Shown: one piece after another, positions 1-10,499 of the stretch
How the letters are laid out: every line of letters starts with the position of its first letter
Numbering within the stretch: the stretch's first letter is position 1
Assembly: GCF_030272615.1 (NCBI RefSeq)
Contig: NC_081414.1
Span: 912,893,009 to 912,957,008 of the forward strand
Direction: 5' to 3'
Length of the DNA stretch: 64,000 nt
Source of the DNA: Cryptomeria japonica
Lineage: Eukaryota; Streptophyta; Pinopsida; Cupressales; Cupressaceae
Notes under the pieces: model-generated
The model's input: the letters and a program-made list of their open reading frames with translations, nothing else
Told to the model about the DNA's origin: nothing
Database searches by the model: none
Translations under genes and position numbers: made by a program

Positions 1-38
1 CTTACAATTCTCCCTCATTTGATTCATTCACGGAGATT

Positions 39-275
39 TTGATACTTGAGCAATCTAAGTTGACCAAGATGGGGATTCTCAAATCTTCAAAGTCGCAAGC
101 TTTGGTGGCTAACAAAGGGAATCAAAGCAATCAAGGAAAAGACAAGAATCAAAAGCAACCTAAGTCAAAACTACAACAAGATGGAGCACAATCATCCTCT
201 CTACAACAAAGTGATTCACCATTCTTGCCTAAGAGGAAATCATATAAGGACAATCTTTTTCGTGCATATTTCAAG
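39..275 (+). pseudogene. copia-like gag C-terminal fragment, broken in the zinc knuckle
   Basis: This is the left part of a copia-type gag, rich in Lys, Gln and Ser, and it continues beyond the left window edge. The frame ends in what should be a CX2CX4HX4C nucleocapsid knuckle. Both first-half cysteine positions are now Arg and Phe (codons cgt and ttc, one base from tgt and tgc). The second half, with the His and last Cys, lies 12 kb away at 12277, because a gypsy element inserted between them. The frames on the two sides agree once the element and one copy of its 5-bp duplication are removed. The start codon is outside the window or lost, so this is a dead coding remnant. Copia identity rests on the protease-like motif downstream at about 12510-12545. 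Confidence 0.6.
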
Positions 276-1080
276 TGTTTATGGTGAAAATGGATAACAA
301 TAATAACAAAATTGAAAGGCTAAATGAATTCAACCACCAAACCCTAGCCTAACAACAACAAAGATCCACCATAACATATGAAGATTACCTAAGACAATGC
401 AAATCAAATGAAATCACAAAGATTATACCATTACATGTCCAATAGGGTTTTGATCTCCATTCTTCCTATCTCCATTGATCTTGCTTGATATATTTGCTCT
501 TAGATTTTATGTGCACAAGAGCTCAACAAAGAACAGAATGTGGTTGCAAGTAGGATCGTAGTGTAGTCAAATGATCAAAAATAGTTCATTAGGTCATTAG
601 GTCATTAGAAGGATTGATTAGCTAATTAGGGTTTGATAATGAAGGAAGCATCTCCTTAAATAGAAGACACTATATGAAATGGAGGGATAAGATTGAGAGG
701 TGTAAAAAGGAGGTCAGCTATGATTAGAGGGTAGGTAGAAGAAATAATAAAATAATGAAAGAGGTAGGTAGTGTAGGAATTAAGAGATGAATGACGTGTC
801 ATGGGTAGAAAAAGGCTAATGAATTAAATAAATAAATAAAGATTTATTTAATTAATAGAAGAAGTGGGATCAATTAAATAAATAAAATATTTATTTAATT
901 TAGGAAAAGGATAATTTAAATAAATAAATGTATTTATTCAAATTAGAAATAAGGCTAGAAGAGGATAAATGAATTAATTAAATAAATAAAGATTTATTTA
1001 ATTAATAGAAGAATTAGGCTTAGATAATTAAATAAATAAAATATTTATTTAATTAGACATGACAATTTTGGGTGTCTACA
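276..1080 (-). repeat. 3' LTR of the gypsy element
   Basis: This 805-bp LTR matches 11465-12271 along its whole length. On the minus strand it begins TGTAGACACCC and ends CCATAAACA. The half nearest the interior is built from short AT blocks of the type AATTAAATAAATAAA and its complement. A third, more diverged relative stands alone at 52119-52902. Confidence 0.92.
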
Positions 1081-1094
1081 TTTTGCCCCTCTTT
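1081..1094 (-). other. polypurine tract of the gypsy element
   Basis: Read on the minus strand this is AAAGAGGGGCAAAA, directly before the TGTAGACACC start of the 3' LTR. It is the plus-strand priming site of LTR retrotransposons and fixes the orientation of the element. Confidence 0.8.
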
Positions 1095-1725
1095 GAGACA
1101 ATGCGGCTTGTCGCGTTGTTTCAAAGAAGATAAGATGAACTGATACAGAGTTGCCCCAAGATGGGAATGATATGCCCCCTCGAGAGATTGGATGAAAATG
1201 TGTGAAAAGATTGCAGACAATCTCTCGATAAGAAAGAAAGGCTAGAATGGACTGACCGGATAAAGTGACAAAGTCACGGGATAAAGAAGACTGACTCGGG
1301 AAATGAGGGCTAAGGCGAGGGTAGGCTATAAGATAGACCACGGGCAAAAGACATCCTCATTGTCATCCACACATCCATGAGAGCAAAGTGCAGAGTGAAA
1401 ATAGAACAGCAGCAGTCAGCAGCGATGGCTTTCGTTGGTCGATTCGACTGTGTTCACTGATTCCAGAGGCCAGCAGAGGCAGGAGAGTCGGTAAGTACCA
1501 CAAAACCTCCTCGTACTTTGATGCATTTATTGTTGTCATTAATGCATGCTAGGTAATGTAATAAATGTGTGTTTATGTCAGGAAAACGCACTTGTGTCCA
1601 AAAATGTGAATTTGTGTCTTCTAGGTCAAATCAGCAGTTTTGTGATGAACATACGCTATCGATTGGATAAGCTGCTGAGAGGATACACTCAAGTAGGTCC
1701 TCTAGGGAAGACTAGAATAGATCAA
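1095..1725. other. non-coding 3' region of the gypsy element with a candidate 5' splice site
   Basis: No convincing ORF. On the plus strand a consensus-like donor, GTCG followed by GTAAGTA, sits at 1490/1491. The only nearby ATG (about 1424) reads 11 codons to a stop. A lone degenerate copy of the TTTGTGATGAACA motif at 1638-1650 precedes the regular array. The stretch may be the leader of an antisense transcript for the ORF at 1998-2564; that is inference. Confidence 0.35.
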
Positions 1726-1967
1726 GGCACTTTGTGATGAACAGTGAGTACCAAGATAGAGTACTTTGTGATGAATAGGGAGTACCCAAAATGTGAGAGC
1801 AGCACTTTGTGATGAACAGGGAGTGCAAATGTGAGGAGTACTTTGTGATGAACAGGGAGTACCACTAGGATAAAAGCAACACTTTGTGATGAACAGTGAG
1901 TGTCACTAGGATAGAATGCCATATGCATTTAGATAAAAAGTAGCATTTTGTGATAAACAGTGAATGC
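1726..1967. repeat. array of six hairpin repeats with co-varying stems
   Basis: Six copies share the core TTTGTGA-TRAAYAG. Each is flanked by 5-bp arms that are complementary within the copy but differ between copies. Arms: 1761-1765/1781-1785 GTACT/AGTAC; 1802-1806/1822-1826 GCACT/AGTGC; 1838-1842/1858-1862 GTACT/AGTAC; 1879-1883/1899-1903 ACACT/AGTGT; 1943-1947/1963-1967 GCATT/AATGC. The first copy (1727-1751) has one mismatch. The loop is 15 nt in every copy. Units are spaced 36-64 bp. They lie just upstream of the antisense mobile-domain ORF. Confidence 0.85.
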
Positions 1968-1997
1968 CACTATGACTGACATGATTTATTTGCTTGA

Positions 1998-2564
1998 TTG
2001 CAGGAGTATTTGCTGATGCTAGAGTCACGAGAGAGATTCCCATCGACTCAGAGGTTGCAACCTGAGCTGACCTTTGAGGACCGAGCGGCTATTGAGGCTA
2101 TGGGATTGAGACATGTTCTGTATGTGCCTGATTTTTGGGCAAACATGGGACTACTGACTACACTGGCGGAGAGGTGGCACTCCGAGACATGTACTTTTCA
2201 TTTGCCGATGGGGGAGATGACAGTCACCTTGGAGGATGTATACAAAATTCTGTGGATACCGATCAATGGGGAGTTAGTACCCTACGATCGAGACAGAGAC
2301 AGGGATGCACTGAGACGAGTGTTCTAGGGTCTGGGACTGGAGATGAGGGTGGGACATGTGGCATGGGATACCATGACATGGACAGGATTAGCACTACCAA
2401 CAGTGTTGGCAGTAGTTATCAGTGGGTTCCTCTGTCTGGATAGGGCGACACAAGGGGTGGTTGTAGAGGACACAGGGGCCAGGAGAGATGATCTTGGGGC
2501 AGGTCCTTCTAGGGCTCAAACTCCATCTAGGCCAGCCGGCTTTGAGGAAGGGAATTCATCATAG
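1998..2564 (+). pseudogene. plant mobile domain (PMD) ORF, antisense inside the gypsy element, one internal stop
   Basis: The translation carries the hallmark of the plant mobile domain (aminotransferase-like PMD, as in MAIN and MAIL proteins): an aromatic and Leu-rich stretch, then ERWHSETCTFHLPMGEMT and TLEDVYKILWIPINGELV at about residues 59-95. One in-frame TAG at 2325-2327 interrupts it, and the same frame continues to a stop at 2564 with WDTM and a small-residue-rich tail. It is much shorter than host PMD proteins, so this is an N-terminal piece. The frame has no ATG before 2016. A splice-acceptor-like TTGATTGCAG ends at 2003, so the true start may lie in an upstream exon (donor candidate at 1491). 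It runs opposite to gag-pro. PMDs are known passengers of plant transposable elements; their role there is unknown. The domain call is strong; that the ORF is expressed is speculative. Confidence 0.75.
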
Positions 2565-4277
2565 CCGTAGAGGGCTCCCTATGTATCAGTATTGTACCAT
2601 TTTGTATGATGATGTAGACACCTGCGGGTGATTGTAGCCATATGATTTTGACATCATTGTATCATGACACTTTATATATATATATGAGATTATTCATCTT
2701 TGCGGAAGCTATATGCATGCATACCTATGTGATGTATGTTTCTATGTGATGCTTATGATATGGATGCAAATATGTATATGATGCAATGCAATATATTTTT
2801 TTATTCTTTTATGTTTTATATGTGTATGCATGATGCAAATGTGAATGTATGTAATGTAGATGAATATGATAATGCAAATGTAAATTGTGCTAACAGGTGT
2901 TGTGTGCAGGATGTGATGCAGTTGTGATATCTATATGTATGTATGAAATGCTTATATGTGGTAATGTAGGTGCAACTACATAAAATGCAAATGTTTTTGG
3001 TGTGTCATTATACTCAGTCATGTGATAGCAGGCTACGCGGACTCAAGAAGGATGATGGAAGTCAATCAAGAAAGGGGGATGAAAGATAGAAGATATGAAC
3101 GTGAAAGAGCTTCTTGTGCATTATCATCATTGAGCTTTATTATGGCAAGTAGGTTATGACAATTGAGGCATATGTTTGACCCAAAAAGTCATTGTACCTG
3201 TTTGCATGGAGATAAGACAGTCACAAACAAGGAATGCCCCAATTCACACTAGACTCACAGTGTCCTCATATCCTTGGACAAGTCATAGCATTACTAAAAG
3301 ACAATCCACAGACAGCAAATACAAATAGGTGACGATACCCCATCCTCGCCTTTCTAGTCAAAGACATCCTGGAGATATAATCTCTAGTCAGAGACATCCT
3401 AGAAAAGCTAAAAGACATGTCACCAAAAGATAAAATCAAAAGAAAACCAAGACTCAACACTAACATCCACTGTAGTTCTCAAGTTTAGTGTCTCTTGTCA
3501 CTTGTATAAGTCTTATTTGATTGTGGTCACAATGTTTACTTTCACAAAAAGGATAGATAGCACTGAACCATATGTTGTCTGAGTCTGCTGAAAGATTTGA
3601 TTTGTTGAAACCCATTGTTGCTGCTGTGTCTCATCTGAAACTGATTGAATCCATGAAACTGATACTTTATTGCAGAGAAGATGAAACTTTTTTGTGGATC
3701 TGTGATGCAAATGTTGCTTTATTACGGAGTGTGCACGGATAGACTGAAGGAAGCTGGAAGAAACTATACTCCTTGAAACATGTGATGTTCTTAGTTCCAC
3801 ACCCATCACTAGATGTAGGATTTGCCTTAGCCATGGATAGGATCTGATTTATTATGGATGGAAAGGGGTGAAAAGGAAGGTTTATTATGAATGGCGAACC
3901 AATCTTGGGTAGATCAATAACAAGCCATGATGGGAATGGGTAAGTTTATTATGGATGAATTGGTCGTGAGTGTGTGCAAAGTAAAAGGATGAAAGTGAAT
4001 CCTGAAGGAGGGAGGAGCAATGTCTCTACGCATGGCGCTGGTGACCCAGTTTTCACCATGGTACTTGCCCAGGGTGCCACCGAAGTGGTTTTCACCATTG
4101 GACGAAATTATTTCTCTTTACTTTTTTTCGATTTTTTGATTTTTTCTTGTTGTCACAAGGCACCTGTTTGCCAGGTTTTCACCAAGTAACAATTTTTTTA
4201 TTTGTTTTAAAAAAAAATTTTGTATTTTTGAATTTTTTTGATTTTTTTGTATTTTTGAATTAGGATATTCTGAAGAG
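2565..4277. other. non-coding gypsy interior between PMD ORF and integrase tail
   Basis: No supported gene. 2660-2960 is low-complexity DNA built from ATG, TATG and GATGCAAATG words. 4110-4265 is T-rich with runs of 6-9 T. 4025-4100 has a repeated GTTTTCACCAT(T/G)G word. The rest is unremarkable. Confidence 0.5.
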
Positions 4278-4826
4278 CTATGTGTAGAACCTACGAAGGT
4301 GCATGTTGTTGATAGGATCCTCCAAAGGTTCACCTTCTATAGTTGAGAGCTGATATGCCCCAGATCCATATGCTGCTGTAATGATGTAAGGACCAAGCCA
4401 ATTTGGTTCGAACTTGCCCTTCTTCTCTCTGTCTTGCTGATTCTTGGGGTTTTCTCTGAGAACCAAGTCACCTACCTCAAATGTATGAGGCTTCACTTTA
4501 TAATTGTAACTGCAACATTCTTTAATTGAATGATGTGTATCTCGAGTGACTGTCTTCCTTGATGAAGGAACTGAGATAGAATTACTAATATGTGGACTAT
4601 GTAGGCCCATATGCGTGTGACCTGAAGAAGTTTGGGCATCCCTAATAACAAAGTCCTTCGAGGAAGCTCCATTAAAGGTCCATGATGTATCGCCAGAAGG
4701 GAAAGGATGTGTGGAACAAGTGGATGAGTTATGAAGGCTTATGATTGCAAAAAGAAGTGAAAGTATGATAGCCCTTCTTCTCTCTGTCTTGCTGATTCTT
4801 GGGGTTTTCTCTGAGAACCAAGTCAC
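4278..4826 (-). pseudogene. gypsy integrase C-terminal tail fused to linker sequence
   Basis: The last 70 or so residues resemble the end of Ty3/gypsy integrase: FEVGDLVLREN, then a Lys-rich linker, then WLGPYIITAAYGSGAYQL (GPY/F-type motif) and a terminal HLRRFYT before the stop. The catalytic integrase core, RNase H and RT that should precede it are missing. Upstream residues come instead from a Ser/Thr/His-rich linker repeated in the 355-bp block. It marks the 3' end of the pol remnant; the next landmark on the minus strand is the polypurine tract 3.2 kb further on. It cannot be an active integrase. Confidence 0.75.
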
Positions 4827-5480
4827 CTACCTCAAATGTATGAGGTTTCACTTTATAATTGTAACTGCAACGTTCTTTAATTGAATGATGTGTATCTCAA
4901 GTGACTGTCTTCCTTGATGAAGGAACTGAGATAGAATTACTAATATGTGGACTATGTAGGCCCATATGCGTGTGACCTGAAGAAGTTTGGGCATCCCTGA
5001 TAACAAAGTCCTTCGAGGAAGCTCCATTAAAGGTCCATGATGTATCGCCAGAAGGGAAAGGATGTGTGGAACAAGTGGATGAGTTATGAAGGCTTATGAT
5101 TGCAAAAAGAAGTGAAAGTATGATAGCCCTTCTTCTCTCTGTCTTGCTGATTCTTGGGGTTTTCTCTGAGAACCAAGTCACCTACCTCAAATGTATGAGG
5201 CTTCACTTTATAATTGTAACTGCAACGTTCTTTAATTGAATGATGTGTATCTCGAGTGACTGTCTTCCTTGATGAAGGAACTGAGATAGAATTACTAATA
5301 TGTGGACTATGTAGGCCCATATGCATGTCACCTGAAGAAGTTTGGGCATCCCTGATAACAAAGTCCTTCGAGGAAGCTCCATTAAAGGTCCATGATGTAT
5401 CACCAGAAGGGAAAGGATGTGTGGAACAAGTGGATGAGTTATGAAGGCTTATGATTGCAAAAAGAAGTGAAAGTATGATA
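4416..5480 (-). repeat. 355-bp block in three direct tandem copies
   Basis: Copies run 4416-4770, 4771-5125 and 5126-5480, nearly identical, each opening GCCCTTCTTCTCTCTG on the plus strand and closing AAAGTATGATA; the third is followed by GCATGATGG. The unit codes a stretch of linker plus the start of the integrase tail (FEVGDLVLREN). Because 355 is not a multiple of three, each copy shifts frame, so only one copy can be read through. Few differences between copies point to a recent triplication. Confidence 0.92.
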
Positions 5481-6547
5481 GCATGATGGAGACTTAGGAT
5501 CAACAAGTATGCTTTTTGACTTGAAATTTTAGAACTTTTGCCCCCAGTTATTTTGATATTAGGGGAGATCAACTCTTTCTCTTTTTGCTTCATAGGATTT
5601 TTATCCTTGACTTTAATATTTGGAGAGTCCAATAGCTTTTGATTTTGATTTGGACTAAAGGACTTTTCTTTATTTTTGACTTTTAAATTTTTCTTTTCAA
5701 AGCTTGATTCTTGATCCCCAATGAGTAAGGGCTTTTGTAATTCTTGTTGATCCAAGTCTAGGAGAGGAGTGGAAATGGAATGAGTGGATGATATGGTAAA
5801 GCTATGTGAGTTCTCAAGAGGGCTGGCAATATGCTCAATAGATTCTTTGTTGGAACCACTCTTAGGACTATTGATATCAAGAGTTTCTTGCACCACTAGA
5901 GGAGATTTGCATTCAGACTTAGTAGCCACAACACTAGGTGGTTCACACACAATTCCTTGACATTGCAAATTTTTTGTAGTTTGTTCTTGTCGACTGAATA
6001 TCTTAGCAGATAGTGGGAGTTGATCAACATGAAAGATATACTCACCACATCCCATGTCTTTAATCTTGAACTTTTCTTTGATCTCTGCTTGTTTGGATGT
6101 AGAAGCTTTCAAGGATTCCGGATCCACATATGCTGATGAAGGAATAGCTTCTCGATTGAATGGGATTGTTATTTTTGATCTAGGTTGCAAATTGTTGCAA
6201 TATATGAATGGATTTGGATCCGCTTTGATGGTCACTTCAACTCTATTGTGTGGAAACTTGATGCATTGGTGATATGTCGATGGGACTGCCCTCATTTCAT
6301 GAATCCAAGGACATCCTAGCAATATATTATATGTGAGATCTAGGTCTAGGACTTGACAAACCACATCCTTTGTTACTGGCCCAACTCTGAGAGGTAAGGT
6401 GACTATGCCTTTGGATGAACGCTCTTCATCATCATATGCTTTGATAGTGATTTGATTTGTTGAATTCACAGCTTTATCAGAATATCCCAATTGTTTAATT
6501 GTGCTCAATGTACAAATGTTTAGACTAGCTCCTCCATCTATCAGGAC
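5084..6547 (-). pseudogene. gypsy aspartic protease domain and linker
   Basis: The retropepsin begins just after a single TGA (6550-6548). Its active site reads IDGGASLN, with Asp-Gly-Gly-Ala at 6538-6527. The remainder matches plant gypsy proteases: a LRVGPVTKDVVCQVLDLDL stretch, then NILLGCPWIHEM, about residues 35-75 of this frame. A long Ser/Lys/Asn-rich linker follows and runs into the third 355-bp copy, where RT would normally begin. The frame upstream (7159-6548) continues directly into it across the TGA, so gag-pro was probably one polyprotein. The domain looks complete, and only the stop and the lost RT mark it as non-autonomous. Confidence 0.82.
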
Positions 6548-7445
6548 TCACTTTATTCTATGTTTGTGTATGAAGGCTTCAACATGTAATGGTGCATTAT
6601 GTGGCTGACTTACGGAGGCGTCATCGGCTTCTATGAATGTAAGGGAATGTGGAATGGAAAGGTATCCCACCATGGCTTGAAACTGGTCCATGTTCAGATC
6701 AGTAGGAACGGCAGTGTCTCTCAAGATTTTGTCAAGAATGGCTTTATGTGTGGGGGATATGCGTAAGAGCTCAAGTATGGAGATAAGTGCGGGTGTCTTC
6801 CCTAACTGTTCTGCAAGGTCATACTCAGGTTTGGTTGATGACGAAGCGGTGTTTTTAGTTGGAGCACCTGGCAAAGTAATTTTACCTCGACAAGTTGTAA
6901 CATGACATTCAGAGGTAGGTTCAGAAGAAGATCCAACACCTTTTAGGACAATCTTGGGTCTTTGAGTAGAATTCTCAGGGTTTTTGTCCTTGATGATAAT
7001 AGTAGAGACATAATTGTCCATCGAGATGTGCTCTAGTATAGTTGGTTTGATCATCTGTGGCTTTAGCTTTTCCCTTGTCATGCTTTGGGAATGGTTCCTT
7101 AAACATCTCATGTTCTTGATTGGATGAGTGTCCCTCAATCTCAATGTCACCTCTATCAATGAGATCTTGTACGATGTTCTTCAGTCGGTGACAATTTCCT
7201 GTCTTATGACCTTTGCTCTTATGAAACTCACAATACTCATCATCATTCCACCAATTTAGTTTAACCTTTGGTTCATATGGAGGAAAATCTGGAACTGTGA
7301 TTACCTTGTTTGCCACTAACTTTTTGAAGACTGACTCAAGTGGTTCTCCCAATGGAGTGTACTTCCTTCGTGATCTAGAAGTTGTTTGAGTATTCACTTG
7401 ATTGTTTGTAGAACTTGATCCTGAAAAGATGAATTTGGGTCGCAC
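6548..7445 (-). pseudogene. gypsy gag C-terminal part with CX2HX4HX4C knuckle, and gag-pro linker
   Basis: Two overlapping minus-strand frames (7445-6975 and 7159-6548) joined by a frameshift. The first holds a short knuckle at residues 72-85, YCEFHKSKGHKTGNCHRL, spaced C-X2-H-X4-H-X4-C. This variant is typical of Tat/Athila-type plant gypsy gag. The second is a linker leading to the protease with no domain I can name. It ends at a TGA that sits one codon before the conserved VLIDGGAS of the protease. Upstream it is separated from the main gag frame (7564-8901) by a stop and about 120 bp. Confidence 0.7.
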
Positions 7446-7563
7446 TGTATTGGCATCAACAACACCATCATTGACTGTGTTCTTGTTTTTATTCCAAAAT
7501 CTTGGCTTGTCTTTTCCTTTAAAGTCATCTTTGTTCTTCTTAAATATCTTAATGACTCCTTGT

Positions 7564-8901
7564 TCAATTAGGACCTTTTTCTGTTGCTAAGCCTTTTTCA
7601 ATAACGTCCCTGAAGGTGGACAAACAAGCTTTCCTTAGATCATAGCCAATATCTTTGTTAACGTTTTGTGTGAACATCTCTACCATTTGTTTTTGTGGAA
7701 TTTCACAAGAGCATCTGCTAGCTAGATTCCTCCATCTTTGTAAAAATGATGCAAAAGACTCTCCCTCTTTTTGCTTGGTGTTGCATAAAGTAGTGACTGA
7801 TATGTCTGTCTCTATATTGTAGGAGAAATGTTGAATAAATGCCTCTGCTAAGTCACCCCATGACTTAATACCAGGTGGGAGTTGGGAGAACCATTCCATA
7901 GCTTGATCACCTAAGCTTTGTGGGAATAATCTCATCAAATATGTCTCTTCTGAAGCTCCAAATATTTTCTTTTGTAAGTCCCTGATTTGTTGCTCCAAAT
8001 TGCTCTTAGGTGGAGATCGACTTCTCAGACCATACCCCATGCTTGAGGCACCAATTGGAGGAGGATCATGTTGCATATATGGATGATATTGATCATACAC
8101 ATGTTCATATGGAGGTGGTCTATAGTGATGTTGCGTATATGGACCACTTGGTATAGATTCATGTTGAGGAACACCATATGTATTTTGTGCATGTATACCA
8201 TACTCTACATGCATGTCATGTTCTAATGTGTTGCCCCCAAATTTGACACAGGGTTTCCTTGTGTCCAATTTTTGAGCATGCCTTTGAATATCCAATTGCT
8301 TTGGTAGTTGATCCTTAGCATTTGTAAGTGATTGAGCATATCTTTCTGCATAAGACTTCCATGATGGTCTGCGAAGGTGAGTATCATATTCTTGACCATG
8401 TGTATGTGGGACCTCTGGTTTTTGAAACAAAGATGATGGTGATTCAGGCACCATATGTGGTCCTCTATTGCCTCCACTATTAGGTCTGCTTTGATCCATG
8501 TTGGAGTGAGTTTGTTGCAAAGGTCGATTTTTCATTATTTGAGACATGCCAAAATCATGAGGTATCTTGGCTCCACTTTGTGCCATCATTTGTAAGAAGT
8601 ATTGTCTATCTCTCCTCATTATTTCCTCAATCAATCGATTGAAGCAGGGGTCCATAATGGATTCTTCCACATCTGCTGAATGTACTGAAAAGTTGTCCAT
8701 ATTGTCATTGTGTGTATCATTGTTGTTTGTAGTGTCAATGTTCTCAACATTTGGAATGTTTCTATAGGCATCCATGTCAGGTAATGTGTTATGATCAGTA
8801 TTGAAAAAGATATCATTGTCATACTCATAAGAACTCATGTTTGCGGACTCTTGAGCCTCTTTAGTTTCTCTCCTAGATTTTTGAAGATAAGTTTCAACCA
8901 T
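7564..8901 (-). CDS. gypsy gag, intact 445-codon frame
   Basis: The N-terminal 300 residues are acidic, then His/Tyr/Pro/Gln-rich and likely disordered. From about residue 310 comes the retrotransposon gag core: LMRLFPQSLGDQAMEWFSQL, then a conserved W and F run (WGDLAEAFIQHF) and ESFASFLQRWRNLA, ending near residue 440. This forms the particle shell in related elements. The start ATG at 8901 is the first in frame and is preceded on the minus strand by the leader. The intact frame fits the low LTR divergence. It stops at TAG just before the zinc-knuckle frame, so a frameshift or point change separates them. Confidence 0.82.
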   Translation of the reverse strand: MVETYLQKSRRETKEAQESANMSSYEYDNDIFFNTDHNTLPDMDAYRNIPNVENIDTTNNNDTHNDNMDNFSVHSADVEESIMDPCFNRLIEEIMRRDRQYFLQMMAQSGAKIPHDFGMSQIMKNRPLQQTHSNMDQSRPNSGGNRGPHMVPESPSSLFQKPEVPHTHGQEYDTHLRRPSWKSYAERYAQSLTNAKDQLPKQLDIQRHAQKLDTRKPCVKFGGNTLEHDMHVEYGIHAQNTYGVPQHESIPSGPYTQHHYRPPPYEHVYDQYHPYMQHDPPPIGASSMGYGLRSRSPPKSNLEQQIRDLQKKIFGASEETYLMRLFPQSLGDQAMEWFSQLPPGIKSWGDLAEAFIQHFSYNIETDISVTTLCNTKQKEGESFASFLQRWRNLASRCSCEIPQKQMVEMFTQNVNKDIGYDLRKACLSTFRDVIEKGLATEKGPN

Positions 8902-10490
8902 GAACTAGGTATTGACCAAGATGTGTGAGACTAGATGAAAATGGAAAAAGTATGGAAGACCAAGAGTTGGATGGAGTGTAAATGAATCTAAGGTGTACTT
9001 GCAATGTCCAAAGTGTAAGACCAAGTATGTATGTAGTAGAGTAGGTGTGACTTCCAAAGAGAGGATAGTTTCTCTTGATGAGGTAAGTTGACCTTGACTC
9101 TAAGTAAGACCAAATGAGACCCAAAGGTGATAGACCTTGATGAGGGACCACTTAGCAAAGTGTTGTTGTATGTAGTGTGTTGACAAAGTATGATGAGGAC
9201 AAGCAAGTGACCTTTTGACTCAAGTTAGACGAGTGTGAATGTAAAGCAAGATGTGAAGCAATGATGGACTATGTGAGACCCAAAGACAAGTTGAATGCTA
9301 GATGAAAACCTGGAGAAACAACCTAGGAAGCTCAAGAATTTCGAAACTGATTGCTCTTGTTTGTTGGACTGTAAAAATTTTCCAATTTGTGAAGTTGTTG
9401 GTTGTGACCAAATCTGAATGTTTGACTATTTTTTGTGACAAGAGGACACAATGTTGATAAAGACTCAATGTTTGCAAGTGTTTAGACTGACAATGACTCC
9501 AAGAAAAGTGTGTTGTTTGATGTAAAATTGTTTTGCATACACTTGAAGACACAAAAGACACAATGTTTTACTGTTTGGTCTTGAATGTTTGAATGTTTAA
9601 AATAAGTCAAGCACAATTCTTATGGCTGGCCAAGACAATAGTTGTTGATCCCACATGGGGTTTTACCCCCAAGGCTACGCTATTCAGAGCGGATACTTAG
9701 ATGCTTGACCTCACTGGCTCCACCCTCGGCACTCACTTCTCGGGTCAACCAAGCATCAGTCCCCATGAAAACTCCCTGTGGCGAACTTTATATCTCTACT
9801 AAGAACCGTATGTGTGTGGGCCGCTACCAGAGGTCCGAACTCCTGCCCCAACAACTAGAAGGATTTGGGCTTCTAAAACAAAAAGGTGCTAGTAAGGGCA
9901 TCCGCTCGTGTGGCCATACATGTGGCACTTTCAGCTCTATAAATACAGAAGGCTCCCAGCCAGTAGGGGTTACGCCCTACAACTGATCAAATAAATTTGA
10001 TCAAACGGGTTTATGGGGAGACATAGTGTCGGTATGAACTAATCAGCACACGTTATTCATAGTTTTCACCATGAATACAGTTATTTATAGTGGTTTGGAA
10101 GAAGATGGCTTTTCTTTTGCTACCACTTGGGTCGTTCTCTTCTCACTAGTAGTCCTAATGACCACACGGGAAGACAGGCCCTCTAAAGATTAAACAAAAA
10201 GAGCCTAGTGCTCAAGACACAAAAAACAATGATTCAAATTTAGTGCACCAATGGAAGTGTTTGCTAGTCTATGAAAACAAGGCACACAATAAAAATCCAA
10301 AAAACCCTTGCCAAGGACCTGCAACAAAGATTTATTAGTAGTTTGGATTGTTTCAAATGATCATCCCTTCCTGCAAGCACACAAGTTAGGTAAATTTTAG
10401 ATCCAAATGACTTTGTGAAATAGGGGCCTTCAACAATGCATTTTGTTGACCAATTAAAAGATCTGACTCATCATAAAAAAAGACCACCTG
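8902..10490 (-). other. gypsy leader region, non-coding
   Basis: No coherent ORF in element orientation. 9640-9985 is clearly richer in G+C than its surroundings and has a TATAAATA word at 9939 on the plus strand. It could be an older insertion or a structured leader segment. 8902-9300 is rich in GTGAGACCAAA-like words. No domain recognised. Confidence 0.45.
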
Positions 10491-10499
10491 TAAAATTTC

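Noticed and set aside
1726-1967. Box C/D snoRNA cluster, because each unit holds GTGATGA, a perfect C-box word
   Set aside because: No CTGA D box at a regular distance in the units, loops too short for a guide, and the C-box word is simply part of the repeated loop.
9642-9986. 114-codon plus-strand ORF in the GC-rich leader segment
   Set aside because: Opposite to gag, no recognisable domain; open frame is expected from the local GC content.
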